Source: Hetaerina americana (Eukaryota; Arthropoda; Insecta; Odonata; Calopterygidae). From it: a stretch of 64,000 nucleotides of DNA. Made by a program: the position numbers and the translations under genes. How positions within the stretch are numbered: the first letter of the stretch is position 1; each line of letters starts with the position of its first letter. The notes under the pieces are model-generated. The model saw nothing but the letters and a program-made list of their open reading frames with translations, had not been told where the DNA came from and ran no database searches. This document shows positions 59,897-64,000 of the stretch, piece by piece. Where the stretch lies: NCBI GenBank assembly GCA_022747635.1, contig JAKTNV010000004.1, positions 23,591,679 through 23,655,678 on the forward strand, given 5' to 3'.

Positions 59897-61385
59897 AAGA
59901 TCTACGCAACGTAGCACGCATTATAACATTTTATGTGCCTCCGCTCTCAGATCATCATCACGGTAGTCCGGAATGATGACCCAAGTTCGTTGGAATGGTT
60001 TGGAGGGATGCGAGGAAGGGTGTTGACTGCACCTGTATTCATGCCACTCCGAAATGCCTAACATCCGCATTCCAAATCTAGCGACGGAGCACTCAAAAGG
60101 GGCTTTCAAAAGGGAAACAAACAGACTCGAAAAAAGGATGCACTGCATCGGAATTTTCGCGGAGATCGATTATCTGGCGGCGGCCGCAGAGAAAGTTTTG
60201 CGAGGAATGTTAACACTCCCCGAGGAAACTCATGAAAGGCATACTCGTGATGGCAATGAAAGGAAACTCATGATGGCACACGTCAGGTAATGGCGAGCCG
60301 TGCCACGCAAAAAGCTTCTCGGAGGAACACGGGCACAAAAGCTGCAGGTGCCCCATAATTTCTCAGCTTCATTTCGGCAATCTGCTTATGGACCAGGAAC
60401 GTTTGGCAGATTACGATGGTCATGTACACTGATGTCATGCAATTGCCTCCACAGTGCATTTTCACCAAACATATTAACGGGAAGGAACATGGTGAAGTGA
60501 GAAATCAGATCATTTTACCTAATTATGCAATAGCAAGGAAGTTCAAGTTTCTAAACTCGATAACCGGATACCGTAAATTTGCTCCATCGCCTTGGTTTAG
60601 TGAGAGTGTTTTATCCATTGCAGCATGCATCATCGTGTTGAAGTCTTTGACCTGAAAATACTTCCGAATGAACGCGTAGCGGAGCACCGAAAAACTAGGA
60701 GTGCCCCGTAATTAAACACAGCGGAATATTAAATCACAAGAGGTCGAGCTATTTCTGCTGAGCAGTTTTCCCTAGAGAACTATTTGAACCCTCATATGAA
60801 AATATCATTTTCCGGAAGATACTTGACATAAGTAGGACGATTGAAATGGAATTCATTTGCATCGATTTCAAATAAATTATTACCGTTCTTCAAGGCAGAT
60901 CTTAGACATTATTTTTTAAGATATTTTCTCAGACTTTCGTTTTCTCACGGGGTTCCAGGAAGAACATATGCTTCCCACTTTGAGAAATCCTAACTTTCAG
61001 TTACTAAAAATGCACATAAAAATGTATAAAAAATTATTATATCTACTTTCTAGAATTTAACATTCGTAAACAATTGATGTGCTAACAGAAAAATGGTCAT
61101 ATTTAATTAATTTAATGAAGGTCGTTCACCTGAATCTTTTCTAGGGACCCAAATAATAATACAAGCATTATGTTGTTGCATGCATTTAAACTCTCGCAGG
61201 CATTTGAAAGTAGTACAAGCGTCAGTAAAGGCTGTCTCAGGCGTGACTTGGTGGAAGTTTAATAAACATTCTAGTGAAATATGCCTAGTTAGTCTTTCCT
61301 CATTTAAGCCTTAAAGTCTGTAAAGAATAATCCATTCGCTCAATTCCTTTTACTCCAGTAGGCATGTAATAACAATATTACACGC
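59897..61385. other. no recognised feature
   Basis: Unrecognised DNA. A CpG-richer patch at 60150-60330 lacks a convincing coding frame. Confidence 0.4.
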
Positions 61386-61475
61386 CTACTATATTTATTA
61401 TATGTGTGTTTATATGTATAATATATGTATATTTATATGTATTATATATATGTTTATTTATATAGACCTATATAT
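61386..61475. repeat. TA-rich microsatellite
   Basis: Imperfect TA/TG repeats at the 3' end of the SINE3 fragment. Confidence 0.88.
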
Positions 61476-61575
61476 AAAAAACCATAAACACAATGGTCGA
61501 CCCGGTTTGGTAGATTATGATAGAGTTCGCCCAGTACTAAGCCCGACGGTGTGTGAAATTCACACATCAGCAATA
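61470..61575 (-). mobile_element. SINE3 3' fragment
   Basis: Matches 45068-45173 of the SINE3 copy: GTGTGTGAA/TTCACACATC, the AAGCCC box and the ACCATAAACACA end. The tRNA-like head is missing, so this is a 5'-truncated copy. Confidence 0.8.
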
Positions 61576-62704
61576 CAAAAGGGGCGCAACATGCAATCAA
61601 CCACCTCCACTTTCAACGTTATATTAATCAACATATTTATTTGATATAACTCAACATTTAAGGAATATAACATAAACTTAAAACTCAAATATTCATCTTT
61701 AAAAGATAATGAAAGTAAAAGTAAAATATTAATTCGAATAGAATCAATCAATTTACTATCGGATTGTGTGACGTCAGGAATTAGGAAACCTTTGTCACTT
61801 GTGTGGACAAAGGTATAATTGGATGTGAAAATCGATATACTGAGAACATTCTAATTTCCATAATATTTCCTTTGTATAATAATACACAATGGTTCCCAGC
61901 GTGAATTCTTTATTTGCGGGTTGCGCCTAGTAGCCCAAGTGCAATATGGGTTAATGCGCCATTGGACTGTAGTCCGATTCCCCAGAGGGTGAACACGGAG
62001 TCATGCACGAGGTGTGAAGTTAACAATCACCAAAACCAGATCATGGTATTTAACAAAAGATGCATAAAAATTACAAGAAAATTTCTGTATATTAAAACAA
62101 TGGCAAGGTATAAGAAGTGAGGTTATTTTAATTGGCAAAAAAATGGTACATTATAAAATATTTATGGAATGTAAAATAATAAGTTCATTAGCTTAGAACA
62201 GCAAATGTAAACATAAAAAAATACTTGATTTTCTTACGGAGTTAAGTAACAGGAATTGATAAGTTAAAACTCCAAATATATACTTTTTTATTTATAAGCT
62301 ATCTTTTATGCAGTGGGCTATCTTATATATCCTGTAAATCAATTTTCAAACTCTGCTGTGGCTAATGAATGGAGAACCAGCAAAAGTTTAGCATATACCG
62401 ACTAGATGTAAAAGACCTGACGTTAACATTATTATAATTATTTATGCACACTCTACAACTGTTTTCTTTTTGATAACGTGTCTCCCGCTGCGGGACGACG
62501 ACCGACTTTTGAATTGATGAAATTTCCCCATCCAATCTGTCAGTCACGTAGCTGGACCGATTATCGTGGTTAAGAGCAACAATTCAGAGCGCAACGAGTT
62601 TCCCGCGTAGTAATAGGTTATTCTTCATGAGGAAAAACGTAACGCGTCAGTGCTCCGAGAAAAGATCTGTGGTTCGGATGCCTCTTTTTGTTTGTAGTGA
62701 TTAG
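61576..62704. other. no recognised feature
   Basis: AT-rich unrecognised DNA. It includes the junction with LINE-B at about 62700, where I see no obvious target duplication because the other end is outside the window. Confidence 0.45.
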
Positions 62705-64000
62705 ATATCGATAGAAGAAGGCTCAGTGCCTCGCGACTGGAAGCTAGCCCATATAACTCCCATCTATAAAGGCGGCGATAGGGATAAACCAACCAATTAC
62801 CGACCCATTTCTTTAACATCGATCTCTTGTAAAATATTGGAACACGTTATTGTCACTAACATTATGAAATTTCTTGATAGTAGGAAAATACTAATCCACA
62901 ACCAGCACGGATTTAGGAAAAGCAGATCTTGCGAAACACAACTTGGTCTCTTCATTCACGATATACTTAGATCGGGAGAAAACAACACCCAAGTCGATGC
63001 AGTATTCCTGGATTTCAAAAAAGCCTTCGACAAAGTCCCACACAATAAATTGTTACACAAACTTAAATACTATGGGATCAATGAGAAAATAATTAATTGG
63101 ATTAGGGACTTCTTGTCAAACCGCAAACAAATAGTAGTCATAGATGGGTTGTGCTCAACGGAGAGAGATGTTACTTCGGGCGTCCCCCAGGGAAGTGTAA
63201 TAGGGCCTCTTCTGTTCTTACTATACATAAATGACTTAAGCACACACGTTAGTAGCAATCTAAGGTTATTTGCTGACGACACGGTGATATACAGGGAAAT
63301 AAGGAGCCAACTAGATCGCGAGCTACTCTCTAGAGACTTAGACAATATCTCGGGATGGTGCAATAAATGGGGATTAACACTTAATATAGATAAATGTGCA
63401 GTTTTGAAATTTTGGAATAAAGGAAGCGAGGAACAGGATATAAACTACAAAATAGAGGGTTCAGTATTGACTACGGCAAATCAAGTTAAATATTTGGGGG
63501 TTGTTCTAACACCACGCCTTTCATGGGGAGCACATATCAGGACAATATGCGGATCAGCTTTAAAGAAACTTGGCTTCATAAAACGGGTGGTGGGGAAATG
63601 TAATGAAAAAGTTAAAGAGAGGTGTTATTTTGCTCTAGTTAGACCTCATTTGGAATATGCCGCAAGTATTTGGGATCCGTGGGAGAAAATTTGGCAAAAA
63701 GAATTAGATAAAGTCCAGAGAAAATCCGCTAGATTTGTTAAAAATTGTTATGATAAAAACACAAGTGTGACAGGTCTCTTAGGGGATTTAGGCTGGGAAC
63801 CACTTGAAGTGCGGAGAGAACAAGCGAGGCTTAGACTTTTAGAAAGGTTCAGAACAAACGAGTTTAAATATGACACTGAAGGAATTATAATGGCCCCACA
63901 CTACTTAGGTAGATCAGACCACAAAGATAAACTAAGGGAGATAGATTCCAAGACAGATAGGTACAAATACTCATTCTTTCCCCGAACAATCAGTAATCAT
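62705..64000 (+). CDS. LINE-B reverse transcriptase, uninterrupted partial ORF2
   Basis: 432 codons are open from the stop at 62702-62704 to the window end without a break. It encodes the polymerase of a CR1/L2/Jockey-type LINE. Motifs in order: PRDWKLAHITPIYKGG (residues about 9-24), NYRPISLTS (about 30), NQHGFRKSRS (about 66), FLDFKKAFDKVPH (block A Asp kept, about 99), SGVPQGSVIGPLLFLLYIND (about 159), LRLFADDTVIY (catalytic Asp pair kept, about 186), GLTLNIDKC (about 222), YLGVVL (about 260), a C-terminal RPHLEYA and VQRKSARF region, and SFFPRTISN at the window end. The N-terminal endonuclease is missing, so the copy is 5'-truncated. There is no start codon of its own. The kept catalytic residues and open frame point to a young insertion or to constraint on the family. 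The 3' tail is expected just past 64000. Confidence 0.92.
   Translation, partial: MSIEEGSVPRDWKLAHITPIYKGGDRDKPTNYRPISLTSISCKILEHVIVTNIMKFLDSRKILIHNQHGFRKSRSCETQLGLFIHDILRSGENNTQVDAVFLDFKKAFDKVPHNKLLHKLKYYGINEKIINWIRDFLSNRKQIVVIDGLCSTERDVTSGVPQGSVIGPLLFLLYINDLSTHVSSNLRLFADDTVIYREIRSQLDRELLSRDLDNISGWCNKWGLTLNIDKCAVLKFWNKGSEEQDINYKIEGSVLTTANQVKYLGVVLTPRLSWGAHIRTICGSALKKLGFIKRVVGKCNEKVKERCYFALVRPHLEYAASIWDPWEKIWQKELDKVQRKSARFVKNCYDKNTSVTGLLGDLGWEPLEVRREQARLRLLERFRTNEFKYDTEGIIMAPHYLGRSDHKDKLREIDSKTDRYKYSFFPRTISNH

Noticed and set aside
61923..62000. tRNA-like segment (AGCCCAAGTG ... ACTGTAGTCCG)
   Set aside because: There is a weak resemblance around an ACTGTAG anticodon-type loop, but no convincing A box or paired arms.

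Overview
This window looks like nuclear DNA from an animal, most likely an arthropod. It is AT-rich and littered with microsatellites and degenerate mobile elements. These include RTE-type and CR1/L2/Jockey-type LINEs, mariner DNA transposons, several tRNA-derived SINEs, and foldback repeats carrying a hammerhead-ribozyme-like core of the kind known from Penelope-like retroelements. Species cannot be named from the sequence. I found no host protein-coding gene, no functional rRNA or tRNA gene and no CRISPR array. Apart from the LINE at the right edge, the open frames are short and lie in repeats, simple sequence or unrecognised DNA.

Layout. 0.7-2.4 kb: two RTE-type LINE copies (called LINE-A here). 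3.9-5.0 kb: a foldback element (FB1, 379-bp arms) with a tRNA-like segment, ended by (TA)n, next to a fragment of a second LINE family (LINE-B). 6-10.9 kb: unrecognised DNA with GC- and G-rich islands. 16.2-19.8 kb: a SINE and LINE-B remnants that share a 3' tail. 22.1-22.8 kb: a mariner with matching ends and a deleted catalytic domain. 27.9-29.3 kb: a CpG-rich island. 30.3-37.9 kb: two tRNA-like SINE remnants, a degenerate foldback, a perfect 91-bp-arm foldback (FB3) with 14-bp target duplications, and two LINE-A copies. 39.2-40.8 kb: a ribozyme-like hairpin, a 283-bp-arm foldback (FB2) with a third partial copy, long (TA)n tracts and a LINE-A fragment. 41.2-41.9 kb: a SINE with a tRNA-Ala-like head and a tail matching LINE-B. 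45.1-46.9 kb: a stack of SINE, LINE-A and dimeric SINE, all on the minus strand. 48.2-49.8 kb: a second mariner, interrupted by foldback FB4. 49.8-59.4 kb: mostly unrecognised. 59.4-59.9 kb: a LINE-B 3' end. 62.7-64.0 kb: an uninterrupted LINE-B reverse-transcriptase frame that runs off the window.

How the parts relate. The LINE-B 3' tail recurs on the tRNA-Ala-headed SINE, which suggests the SINE is mobilised by LINE-B. Four different hairpin/foldback elements share the core CTGAAGA-N-stem-GAAA, with different but always self-complementary stems. Three of the foldback elements also share GAAAC-N4-GTC. This is the most interesting signal: it points to a group of short ribozyme-bearing retroelements that are found mostly as inverted dimers.
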